This document shows, one piece after another, positions 12,184 through 22,818 of a stretch of 64,000 bases of DNA (its first letter is position 1; each line of letters begins with the position of its first letter). The notes below the pieces were generated by a model. The model saw only the letters and a program-made list of their open reading frames with translations, had not been told where the DNA came from and did no database searches. Position numbers and translations under genes: made by a program. The stretch comes from Agrostemma githago (taxonomy: Eukaryota; Streptophyta; Magnoliopsida; Caryophyllales; Caryophyllaceae): the NCBI GenBank assembly GCA_958450325.1, contig OY288243.1, forward strand, positions 58,512,606 to 58,576,605. Reading direction: 5' to 3'.

Positions 12184-13337
12184 TTTTAATCCCAAGCTAA
12201 AAATATAATCTAACGACAAAACTTGATGGAAAAAAATTGGGGCGCTAGTTAAATTAATAATAAAATTCAAGGTACGATGTATAGACATAGAAAAGGTAGG
12301 GGTACCGTGTAGAAAAGTGAAAAGTATAAGGGTACAATGTAGAAAATTCCTTTTATTTTTCGGAATTATTTTTTCATATATGCGTGTTACTCAATCATCA
12401 CTAAATTTGCCAAAATTTTCCAAAATTACCCTTTTCTTTTTTTCATTGTTTTCTCCCTAAATTAAAGTAGTAAAACCAATTTTCTCATAGAAAAAAAGTA
12501 ATCTTTGTCAATTCTGAAATCGATTTCATCAATTATTTGCGAATTCAATATGGATCATAATTCGATACATGATATTTTTTTGTAAATTAGTTTTAACTGA
12601 GTAATTAGGGTTAATTCTGAATTAGAGTTGATTGGGTAACATTGAATTTTAGGGTTTAAGGAGTGGTTGGATGTGGACACAGGGGTGGCAGGGGCGCCGG
12701 GGTGGAGAGAGGACGACATGGCAGGAGGACGACGTTGGATAGGAGGGGTTGAGTGGTTTTAGGAATGGTTGGGATGGTTTTACGAGGGGTGTGAGTGGTG
12801 GCCGGAGGTGAGGGGTGGGGTGGTTCTTCCGTTCCTGTACTTTTTTTTATTTATTTATTGTTTTTATTGTTTTTTTTAACTTGAATTGTATATTATTTTG
12901 AATTTATTTTCTAATTTGATTTTTATTTTGAACATTAGGACAATGATTATGTCGATAATATTTGAGTTTTCTAATTAAAAGTAAACGAATTAATAGTAAT
13001 CCAAAAAAATTACGTCAAAAAACATACTCTGTGATAACAATGGAGTATTACTCATTTTTCCCCAAAAAAATCTTGAGAAAATTATGACATCAATATTCTT
13101 CAAAAAAAATGGGAAAAAAGGAAAAAAAAAATGGTGGACTAAATGGCAGCCGATGTGGCCGGAGTAGGGAGGTGGTGGGGGATGAAATTTGGAACTTTGA
13201 AATTTTTTGAGATTTCTCTCAAAACTCTCTCTAATGCAATGATGAGGGAAAGGAGAAATGAGAAGGAGAATTGTGTAATTCTCAAGTACAAATGAGTAAC
13301 ACACAGTTATGAAAAAGTACCACCCATTTTTTTTATA
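12184..13337. other. Non-coding stretch with right arm of the old inverted-repeat element
   Basis: The first part, to about 12360, contains the right arm of the element split by the copia insertion: repeated GGTAC(A/C)(A/G)TGTA-type phrases that mirror 6786-6905. The rest (12361-13337) is AT-rich sequence with one G-rich patch near 12670-12830. I see no gene. Confidence 0.5.
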
Positions 13338-13554
13338 CCCCTTCCGTCCCAGTCAATATTTACAATTTTTTTGGAATATCAGTCAATAATTCACAAGTTT
13401 TCTTTTGAATGTATCAGTCAATATTTCACACTTTCTTTTTTGAGAAAATTTCGCCCTTTACTTTTTACTTTTTAATAAACAAACATTAATTTTTCTCTTC
13501 CTACCAAATTTTGTCTATAAAACAAATGCGAATTATCTATTGGGACGGAGGGAG
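13338..13554. mobile_element. Stowaway-type MITE, 217 bp
   Basis: The ends are CCCCTTCCGTCCCAGTCAAT at the left and, on the other strand, CTCCCTCCGTCCCAATAGAT at the right, flanked by TA on both sides (13336-13337, 13555-13556). These are the signatures of Tc1/mariner-related Stowaway MITEs. It is non-coding. Confidence 0.8.
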
Positions 13555-14621
13555 TACTTTCTAGTTCCTCCTTATTTAATACTCCATCCATCCAAAAAGA
13601 ATTGCTCCATTCAATTTAGCATACAAATTAAGTAATTTGGCTTTGGCAATTTAGTATAGGCAGATGATCCCTTTATAGAATGAGCTCTACTACGTTAGGT
13701 CGTCGACATTTCAGTCAGGTTGTCGGTGCATTATACGTGATTTTACCCTTTTGTCCTCCTTTAATTATGATTAATGATATTAATTATTTTACTTAATTAA
13801 TCTAATTATTATTTCCCGACTCTTTAAGATTACGGGTTTGATAATTTTTGAGAGTTTTAGAGGCACGTGTCTCAATAAAGCTCAGGAATCTTTTTAGAAA
13901 ATTTCTATATAAACCCTCCCGTTTCTCATAATTCACTTTCACTTCTTTCTCTCTCTACACTAATTCCTAAAAAAATCGTTTCTCAAGTATAAAGTCGCTT
14001 CCACTTTCACTCCGCTTCACTTAATCCTTAGTCAAGTAAGTGTATATCGATTTTGTAGTACTTAATTTTATTTGTAAGTGATTTTCTTTAGGTCGATTAG
14101 TTTCATTATAATTGTGATTAGGTTGATAGTTTAGGCTTCCCGTAGATAGCATGTGGTTGAATAATCATTGACGTATTCGATTTTAGCTGTTACGATTTGA
14201 CGTGTATGAGATTATGTCGTTCCTATCGTTGATTTCCGTACGAAATTTTGAAAAAAAAACCCCAAAAATCCCGTATAACATCGTATTTTGACGTTATACG
14301 GTATTTTCGGGTTTTTTTTCTTCAAAAATTCGTATGAATATTATACGACGTTATACATAACGAAATACATTTAGTTTGTTTTCATTTTTCAATAAATACG
14401 TATATTTAAGTTTCAATTCGTGGCTCGGGAGTTTAAAATGATAATATTATGAATTTTTAATATTATTAACAATCCATTTAGTTTATTTTCATTTTTCAAT
14501 ACATACGTATATTTAACTTTTAATGCGGTTCTCGGGTGTTTCTAAATGATAATAACGTGAAATTTAAATATTATTAACAATTAACTTAGTTTTCTTTATC
14601 GTGTCATATTATTAAAAGTAG
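13555..14621 (+). promoter_or_regulatory. Promoter and 5' leader (with intron) of the plant-mobile-domain pseudogene
   Basis: A good TATA box (TATATAAA) lies at 13906-13913, followed by a CT-rich leader with TTTCTCTCTCTACAC. A splice donor (CAA then GTAAGTG) falls at 14036, and an AG directly precedes the ATG at 14622. This suggests a 586 bp leader intron, common in plant genes. The 5' part (13555-13900) shows a possible extra MITE end (CTCCATCCATCC near 13582) and nothing else I can name. Confidence 0.5.
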
Positions 14622-16708
14622 ATGGCTGATAAGTGGAAGGGTAAGGTTTGGGGTAGCCGAATCGATGGTAGGGTTGTCACGGCTTCGACGCGCGCTAGGG
14701 GTAGGAGCGACACCCACCTACCGGGCCACCAGAGGCGTCGGCTACCACAAGCCATTATAGACACCGGCTGCACAGGTAGAAGGTAGGAGCTCGTCTGGGG
14801 AGGGACACAGTCTTCTGTACCTCGTTTTCGTATCATGCGCAGTGGCCGACCTACTACTTCGGAGGGTACCGGGAGCGGTGGTGTCCCCGACGAGGTTAGG
14901 TCTTTTCAGAGTGGCGATCTAGACGTGGAGTTTGACGAGATTGCCAGGCAGTATGAACTTCCGGATGACATCCCATAACACGGCGACAAAGAACATGAGC
15001 AGCCAGCCACTGACACACAGAGGAGCGGGAGGGCTATTACATATAAGAAGGGACCGGATGGTCGGTGGCAGGGAAGCCTTAGTTCTTCGAGCACGAGAGC
15101 CGCCCAGGGTACGCAGGAGGACACCTCTTGGCGTCTGGAGGGATCTAGCACCGGAGGTCATGTCGATCCGGCGGTGTTCTCGAGCTTTAGTGGTCACGTT
15201 GCGCGAAGATTGTGGTCTCATCCAGGGACGCCACCGATGATGCTCAAGTTCTATCATCGTCCTAGGCTTGTTAGGGAGTTGACTCCTTATGATATCCTTG
15301 AGCCCACAGTGACTGCCATTCGGAAGACTGGTCTTATCTATCTACGGGCGTGCGTTCTACCGCATTTGGACGTACCGCTTATTACTGCGTTCGTTGAGAG
15401 GTGACAGCCAGATACAAACACATTTCACATGCCGTTTTAGGAGATGACGATTATGCTGCATGATGTTGCTAGGATCTTAGGGCTCCCTATCGAGGGTGAG
15501 TCGCGTGTCGTCTGTAATGATACAGGGGATTAGCTGGTAGGATGACCGCTGTGACAAACTTCTTCGGTTAGAGTGATGAGCAACTGAAACTCCCAATGCC
15601 TGGATCGGCTGCACCCATTTATAAGAATGGTGCTGTACTAGCGAGGGCCGTGCATGAGATCATGGGTACTGGGACCAAGGAGCAAATAGTTCAGGGATAC
15701 TTGATTACGTTGCTGGGGGAGTTTCTGTTCGTCGATAAGTCTAGCGATCGCGTTCGTCCGTCCGTCTTTCCACTAACGAACAACGTGACGACGGTTCCCC
15801 GGTTTCGCCTGGGGTGCTGGTACATTGGCTTACCTGTACAGGCAGTTGGGGATGGCTTCGAGGGAGGAGTGCACCGGACTTGCTGGTTGTTTCACGTTGC
15901 TTCAGGTTTGGATATACGAGTACTTCCCAGACTTTAGGCCAGGCGCACCTCACCACATTCAGCCGACTTCTCCACGTGCGACTTCTTGGGTTGGTGTCGG
16001 TAAATTAGTGGCGAAATAGAGCAAGGTGTTGGAGTACCGGAGAGCATTTGATCAGCTCACAACAGATCGTGTCACTTTGGAGCCTTTTCTTCACCATGCG
16101 CACACATTGTATCGAAGTACTACGATTCATGGACATTGTTGAGCCGTACCAGGCTGATCGGGTGCGGAGGCAGTTAGGATACATTCAGATCATACCTGAG
16201 CCCATGCCCCGACCTACTAGGGAGCACCGTCCTGCCCACGGCGGTAAGAGTTACAGTGTCATGTACGTCGAGGGTTACGAGGACCATTCGTGGAGGAGTT
16301 TCATGGATCATCATACTCACCCGAGGACTATCTCGAGGGTTATGGATTACCCGAGGGAGGTGGCTCTAGATTACATGCCATGATATAGGAGAGTTTCTCA
16401 TCCATGGATCATCCCACCAGCCGCTAAAGAGCTTCAGGAGAAGGCGATGCTGTCCGGGGAGTCGCAACAGGTAAGAAATACGTTCTCTTCAAATATTTAT
16501 GTATGAACATTTGTACGTATATTTATTTTGTCCACTTTGTTTCAGGCCGTAGTTTCGTTGATGCAGTATTTCTCGCAGCCCAACACTTCCAGGATGACCC
16601 AGAAGCCGGCTAGCGTACTTGGACGAGCTCATGGAGTCATACATGCCCTTTCTTCCACACCTGGATGAGCGAGCACCCAAACGTGATGGAAAACGGGGTC
16701 GCCGTTGA
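14622..16708 (+). pseudogene. Plant mobile domain (MAIN-like) protein, broken
   Basis: Plant mobile domain proteins include the host nuclear proteins MAIN and MAIL1 and many transposon-carried relatives. The pieces seen in order are an Arg/Gly-rich start (MADKWKGKVWGSR), the segment around FSGHVARRLWSHPGTPP, the hallmark LITAFVERW and TFHMPF, EMTIMLHDVARILGLP, and later VWIYEYFPDFRP. A 3' exon after the TTTCAG near 16545 ends in a basic tail (KRDGKRGRR) with its stop at 16706-16708. Several in-frame stops (for example near 14785 and 14976) and at least two frame changes break the reading frame. An upstream TATA box and leader intron show it was once an expressed gene. MITEs flank it on both sides. 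Whether it was a host gene or element cargo cannot be decided here. Confidence 0.8.
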
Positions 16709-16810
16709 TTTCTTTGCATCAGTGGCTATATGTTATTTGTTGAATAATGGATTGTTTTGAAGTTTCTATTTTGTTGAATACATTTTTGGTTCATCTTTCG
16801 ATTATTTGTA

Positions 16811-17020
16811 CTCCCTCCGATTTTTATTATCATTCTTCCTTGTTTCCTTATTGGGCTGAAATACCCTTTCTTCCCCATTTCTATTTTAAGCCATCAACAT
16901 GTGGTCTAGAATTACCTTTACATTTCTCTCCCATCCTTCTTCTCTTTTGAGCCACACATTCCTACATCCTTATTTTTCACCCAAAAGTCAAATGGGAAGA
17001 TAAATAAAAATCGGAGGGAG
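16811..17020. mobile_element. Stowaway-type MITE, 210 bp, perfect 18-bp inverted ends
   Basis: The left end CTCCCTCCGATTTTTATT is the exact reverse complement of the right end, with TA duplications at 16809-16810 and 17021-17022. Perfect ends indicate a young insertion. It lies about 100 bp downstream of the plant-mobile-domain pseudogene and carries no gene. Confidence 0.9.
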
Positions 17021-17282
17021 TATTATTTATCAGTACACTCAGACATTCGGCATTAAATTTAGGTTTTTATGAATCACAACTTCAAAGCGCAAAATTACTA
17101 TCACGGAAATTAATTATATATACGCAAAACATAATTTCCGAACTACAAAACATACTAAAATATACAACAACCTACTAAGTAAATAATTTACATACATAGT
17201 TTACATTTCCAGTAATCGAAGGGGTTGAAATCAAAGAACTGATCCCCTGTCGTGTAACCAGTGTTGTATCCAGTACCCGAAT

Positions 17283-18005
17283 TCAATGTTGCACCTTGGT
17301 TATCCTCGTCTGTGATATTGATATGGTTGTCTCGACCCCCTTGAATTGGTCACCGTAATTTGGAGGCATCGGAAAGTACGTCGTCCACTTCTTCTGCCAT
17401 GCATCTCGACGCACCTGAAAAATCAAAGGATAATGTCTTGTGCTACCATCTTGCTAATTAGCCCACAAGAGATGTGTAGGAGGCATCGGACAATCATCTT
17501 CCATTCTCAACCTGATCCAATGATCATGCTCAAGGTGCATTATCCACATTACACCAAATGGTACATGGTTACCTGACATGGTCCGCAATAGGTAGTACGT
17601 AACACACTCCAAATTAGACGATAGTCGATATATAACCCAGTTGTTGATTGTGGCAAAATCGAATAAATCAATGTCGTGGAGATAGTGTGCTTCGTCCACC
17701 GGACCGGAGCACATTGTTCCTATACAAGACGTGGCCCCCTGAACACCTTTGTCACCGTAGGACAAGTACACAAGTTCATATAGGGGAGATTGAATATGCT
17801 CAAACAATGTCATCCTCTCCTGAGTGAAACTGGATTGGTCTCCATAACCCGCATGGGACATGACACGGAATCCACAATGATCGTCCTCAATAACATCTAT
17901 CCAGTTAACGAGATAACGCTTCATGAAACCAACAAGTTGATGAGAATGAGGGAACGGGCCTACCATATAGTTAAGCTCTAGGGTGCGTTTGGCACACATT
18001 GCCAT
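17283..18005 (-). CDS. OTU-like cysteine protease domain protein, partial or broken
   Basis: OTU-domain proteins cleave ubiquitin chains. Relatives of this sequence are commonly encoded in plant Mutator-like elements. The open frame 18005-17454 (183 codons) contains a DDHCGFR motif where the family has DGHCGFR, keeping the likely catalytic Asp and Cys. It ends with HLEHDHWIRLRM, whose His is the likely third residue, and the typical CPMPP tail. A stop (TAG) follows at 17454. A further in-frame segment (RRDAWQKKW...) lies at 17411-17283, after a TTTTTCAG that could be a splice acceptor, but no good donor is visible. It may therefore be a truncated pseudogene. The start at 18005 is uncertain because the true N-terminus may lie upstream. 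Codon use and context suggest transposon cargo rather than a host gene. Confidence 0.65.
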
Positions 18006-18216
18006 GTGCCGGTGGTCGACTCAGTGTAGGCAGGCATCAATAACATAAACCGATAAAAGTGGCTAACCGAAATGAACCCGATCGAAATCGAATTGAAACT
18101 GAAATTTAGGCTAACCCGATTATGATCGAACCGATTTAACCCGGCGATCCAAAATCGAATTGTATGACCCGTTTGCCAGGTCTGGGGACAACTTCCATTT
18201 AGATATCTAGGCATCT
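18006..18216. other. Junction between OTU gene and truncated CACTA element
   Basis: This non-coding sequence is rich in ACCCGAT/AATCGAA phrases. Homology to TNP2 ends abruptly just right of it, so the left part of the CACTA element was lost or replaced here. No CACTA-type terminal repeat matching 45071 is found in or left of this stretch. Confidence 0.45.
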
Positions 18217-19927
18217 TTATTTCTTATATGAAATTAGGGGTCTTGGAGTGTGTAATCTTGTATCCGGAAATTTCACAGTTTGCAAAACCTTTAAAAAACA
18301 CTTCTTACCCTCTTTAGCCAAGCAATAAGGAGCTGGTGGCATGAATGTTCTCCTCCCTCGCGATTGTGGCCATAATTTCTTCCTAATTCCAAGAACTTTA
18401 AGGTCCTTTCTAGCTTTCAAATTGTCTTTTGATTTGTTGTGAACATTCAAGAGTGTGTTTATGATGTTGTCACATACATTTTTTTCGATATGCATGACAT
18501 CAAGATTATGTCGCACTAAATTAAACTCCCAATAAGGAAGTTTGAAAAATATACTCTTCTTTTTCCATGTACCATCAACCACCCTCGTAGGCGGATCACT
18601 AAGTTTCCCTAAAGAAAAATTAATATCTTTAAGTTGCTCTAACAATTCAGATCCTGAGGGTGGCTTGAGTTTTGTAAGATCAGCAAGAAATCGTTGGTGA
18701 TCCATGTAAGAAAATTTCTGACCATACTTCAACCTCTTTGCACAATAACTCATATTGCATGAAACACACCCAAATTTACCGTGTATGTTCCAACCAGACA
18801 AGTTTCCCAAAGCAGGATAATCATTAATTGTCCAACACAATGATGCACGCATTTGAAAAACCTCTTGAGCTGAGGAATCAAATGTAGGTATTCCATTATC
18901 CCACAAGTCAGTCAATTCTTCTACAAGAGGTTGCAAGTAGACATCAATATTATTTCCAGGTGATTTTGGACCAGGAATGATCGATGACAAAATGAAGTTC
19001 TCCTTCTTCATGCATAACCATGGAGGTAAATTGTAAGGTATTAAAATTACTGGCCAAATGCTATGAGTACTATCCATTCTACCAAACGGAATAAAACCGT
19101 CACTTGCTAGCCCCAACCTGACATTACGAGGCTCAAGGGCAAACTGTGGGTATCTATTGTCAAAACTACTCCAAGCCTCCGCATCAGCAGGATGCCTTAG
19201 GATGCCATCTTTTGTACGTTCCATGGCATGCCATTTCATTTCATTTGCTAATTCCGATGACATATAAAGCCTTTGAAGCCTTGGTCCTAAGGGAAAGTAT
19301 CGTAATACTTTTGATGGATTTTTTTTTAATTTTTTTTTGAACTGTTGTAGAATCGTCATTTTTATTCGGATCCACCTTCCATCTAGAAGCGTGACACTTT
19401 TCACACTCTTGTGATTCTGAATGCTCTTTCCGAAATAACATACAATCATTTGGACACGCATCAATATTTACATACGATAAGCCTAATCCATCGACAATCT
19501 TTTTACATCCATGGAAAGAATCAGGTAAATTTTCGCCCTCGGGAAAAGCTTCTTTAAGTAGCTTAATAAAGAAATCGAAAGAAGCATTCGACCAACCAAA
19601 TCTACACTTACCGTTGTATAATTGTAGCAAAAAAGATAATAGATTAAAGTTCTTACACCCGGGATAAAGGTCCATGTCAACAGCTTTGACAAACATATGG
19701 TATTTTTCTATTTCTGCCTCAGCAGCAACAATATTAGGTCTATCTAACCCATCATGATTAGCATTGATTGTGTTTATACTTTCTTGAACACCGTCACTTT
19801 CTTCAACAATATTTCGGGTCAAGTTAGAAGCTTTTCTAATGTCAGATAATAATCTCAAGGTATCCTCGTTACCTCCACCATCGACATTCATATTATTATT
19901 GTCAGGTTCATCATTAGTATTTGTATT
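18217..19927 (-). pseudogene. TNP2-type CACTA transposase, main part (Transposase_21)
   Basis: TNP2/TNPD proteins cut and transfer CACTA elements by binding their ends. This segment continues the N-terminal exon at 32199-32450 in frame if the Gypsy element and one GTATT copy are ignored. It contains the acidic Asn-rich linker, the CPNDC region with CEKCHASRW, the FPLGPRLQRLYMS block, the long catalytic core (FIPFGRMDSTHSIWPVIL) and the DVMHIEKNVCDNIINTLL motif. A one-base frame change occurs in an A-rich run near 19318-19340. Homology stops after the KVLQTVKFPD motif, so the C-terminal part is missing. It is non-functional because it is truncated, frameshifted and interrupted. Confidence 0.9.
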
Positions 19928-20617
19928 TGATGGGGGTCGGTAGCCAGCCTCGGGTCGCCTGCCAGTCAGGCCCCAGGGTGCCCGATCCAAGAATAAGAGA
20001 AGGTCTGCCCAGCAGACCTCCCAGCAATATCATCAAAACCTCCGAGTAGGTGGCCTTAGACATTTAGCTGCCTGGCATGGTCTTGCCACCTGCCAAGCAG
20101 GGCAACCAAGCTCCCTGCCTGCTTCCAGGGCACTCCCACCCAAGCAGGACCAAGGGAAGAACCGGGGACCCATCCGTCATTTTGCCTAAGGTAAGGGGAA
20201 GTGAGTGGACAAGGTGAGTCCACGTGTCGCACAAGCATCCACCCATTTCCCTCTCTTCTTTTCTCTTTTCCTCTCTCTTGTGGGAAGGTATAAATACTTT
20301 CCCATTTCCCACATGAGAGGGGTTGGATTTTCTCTCTCTAGACTCTCACTCCTAAAAACGCCACCTAGTTCCTCACGAGCTAGGTTCATCAAGGCATTTC
20401 ACGGACTAACTTAGGCATCGGAGAGGGTTTCCTCGGACAACCTCCGAGGCCCTGTGCGTTCATTGTGCAGGGAGCGGACCAACTCCGCCGGGAAGGTCCG
20501 ATCAAAGGAGCGAGACAAAGGAGAGGTTTAAGGAAATCAGACGATCAATTGCTCACCAACAGTCCGATTATACAACCCGGATCCAGAGCCGGGTTAATTG
20601 TTTCCGTGACCGGAACA
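19928..20617 (+). repeat. 5' LTR of Gypsy copy 1
   Basis: It is 690 bp with TGATGGGGG...CGGAACA ends, preceded by GTATT. A TATA box (TATAAATA) at 20289-20296 is followed by a CT-rich region and the probable transcription start. It is almost identical to 31504-32193. Confidence 0.96.
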
Positions 20618-20620
20618 ATT

Positions 20621-20638
20621 TGGCGCCGTCTGTGGGGA
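20621..20638 (+). other. Primer binding site of Gypsy copy 1
   Basis: The 18-nt TGGCGCCGTCTGTGGGGA starts three bases after the LTR. It is of the type used by plant Gypsy elements of the Tat/Athila group and is probably paired with a tRNA such as tRNA-Asp; the exact tRNA is my inference. The same 18 nt occur in Gypsy copy 2 at 52792-52809. Confidence 0.85.
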
Positions 20639-20718
20639 GGACAACGGTTGTGCTCACGAGTTACCCACAAAAAATCAACCATTCCTAACCACAAAAAACT
20701 AAAACAATCGAAGTAATC

Positions 20719-22818
20719 ATGCCAGAAATCATTGACACCAGTTCGGGGGCGGGTCCGACGGTCCCACCGGTGACCCCCCTGTATGGTATGCCACAACCGG
20801 AGAGGATTCCTCCCACCACGATCCTGGGGGTGGGAGGAACCAGTCTCCTAGGCGTACCAAGCGCTGCTGCAGCACCTGAGTTGGGGACACACCCAGGGCA
20901 CACTCTGAATCTGACCCCAGCTCAGATGGCGCAGACAGCTGCTTTCTTCTCTGCAATGCTAAACCAGGAGTTCACTCCTGAGGACCTGGTAGGCAGGGTC
21001 GCATCAGCCCCCAGGCAGCCACCCTCAGTAAGCAGGGATGGAGCTGGGGGCACGAAGCGGACCGCCACCATAAATGCTCAGAGGAAAGCAAGAAGGACAG
21101 CGTAAGTATATGCGCAGGTGCAAAGGCGCCTCACAGCAGGCAGCCCAGAGCCACCTGCCCAACAACAGGCATTCTCCATTCACACAACAGAATCTGCGTC
21201 TGAAGAGCAGAGAGGGCTGTCCCGGGAATTGCAGGAGAGAATGAGGCCCAGGGAGCCCATGTCAAAACGCCTGGGAGAAAAGCCAGGCGGGGTTTTCTCC
21301 AGGTTAACACCGGCGGTCAAAGAGCAGTCAGCCCCTGGTTTATCCCAAAGCCTGCAGTCTAGGCTCAACCGGGGGCAACCGCTTGAGTCTAAGTATCATC
21401 AGGGTGAGAACCTCTGCCACTCTCAGAGGAAAAGACCCAGGCAAATCTCCCCTGAGACAGAAGATGAAGCAGCAAGCAGGCCGCCTCCAAGGCACCGCTC
21501 CCCCAGCACGAGGAAACCGACCCATAGACAATGGGATACTCACGGTAACCAGTCTGGGGAAAGCAGGTCACGACTGGTAGGCAGGCCCACAAAAACCCCA
21601 CTTCATCCTGAGGTACAAGAATACCCCATTCCGAAAATTAAAATGCCCACCATTAAGTTTGACGGAACAACAGACCCGGAAGACCACCTGGCGGCATTCG
21701 AGAGCCACATGGGCATGTACGACGTGGACGACACCATCTGGTGCAAAGTTTTCCCAACCACCCTGGTAGGGCTCGCACAAGGATGGTTCAGGGATCTCCG
21801 CCAAGGATCAATCAAGTTCTTCATAGAGTTGACCGAGATCTTCCTCGAACAATACGCTGGGAATAAAAGGAGACGCCTCACTCGCTTCGATCTTATGACC
21901 CTAAAACAGAAAAAGGGTGAAAGTGTAAGAGAGTACCTGAGGAGATTTGACCTATCTTACCAGAAGGTCAGGGAGATCGATGATTCCACCGCTGCCTACG
22001 CCCTGACAATCTCCCTGCTTCCAGGGGAAATGAAAAATCAGATGATCAGGGCTCAGCCAGAAACCTTGGCCATGGCCAGGAAAATTGCTGAAGGGTTCAT
22101 TCTGCAGGAAGAGTTCCACAGCCTGCCGGATACCCCCGCAGGCCAAACAAGGCCGCAGGGAGGACCGCAGGGTGGGCGTGGCAGAAACGAGCCAGGAAAG
22201 CAGAGAGAAGAGGGAGACACTCCCAAAAAAGAGTGTACCACTTACCAACCAAGATTTGACAGCTACACGGCCCTCAATAGGCCGAGAGCGGAAATCTTCG
22301 AGTTGGAAAAGGAAACAACAAAATGGTCTCGTCCAAACAAGCCTCGCAGCCCAAAAGGAGACCCTAAAAAATTCTGCACGTTCCTTGACTGCATAGGTCA
22401 TACCACAGAGGAATGCCGCCACCTGAAAGACGAAATAGAAAAACTGATAAGAAACGGCTGGCTGAGTAACTATGCAGCAAGGAACAAACCCCAGAAAGAG
22501 GTAGCAGACAAACCTGAGGGCTCAGCCCAAAATCGCATGGTCATCCATGTAATTTCAGGGGATACAGAGGGCCGGACCAGCAGGCGCAGCCAAAAAAGGC
22601 AGATCCGCGAGCTGCGTAACCAAGTTTGTTACGCCGAGAAGGCAGGCAGCCCAAGGGGCACTACCCTAAGCATCACCCCTGAGGATGCAGGGAGAATCGT
22701 GTACCCACATAGCGACCCTCTGGTCCTAACCCTGGAAATCAGCAACCATCTTGTCAAGAGGTGTATGGTGGATACTGGCGCCTACACAAATCTCTTTATT
22801 ATACAAAGAAGCTTTTGA
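20719..22818 (+). pseudogene. Gag polyprotein of Gypsy copy 1 (stop and frameshift)
   Basis: This is the structural capsid protein of the element. The ATG at 20719 (MPEIIDTSSG) lies about 80 bp after the primer site, and the copy-2 gag begins with the same MPEI. A retrotransposon-gag core is visible (DPEDHLAAFESHMGMYDVDD, then WFRDLRQGS). It is followed by a C-x4-C-x2-H-x4-C knuckle (CTFLDCIGHTTEEC) and the start of the protease (MVDTGAYTNL). A TAA interrupts the frame at 21103-21105, where copy 2 has CAG. A small insertion near 22795 shifts the frame inside the protease, and the next open frame resumes at 22751. Otherwise it is well conserved. Confidence 0.93.

Noticed and set aside
14906..15257. 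Minus-strand frames of 81-112 codons
   Set aside because: They are antisense to the plant-mobile-domain pseudogene and carry no domain.
16489..16719. Minus-strand 76-codon frame
   Set aside because: It overlaps the 3' exon of the plant-mobile-domain pseudogene and looks like a shadow.
19241..19990. TNP2 frame starting inside the Gypsy LTR (MDRAPWGL)
   Set aside because: The first 20 or so residues are LTR sequence read by chance; the true N-terminus is at 32450.
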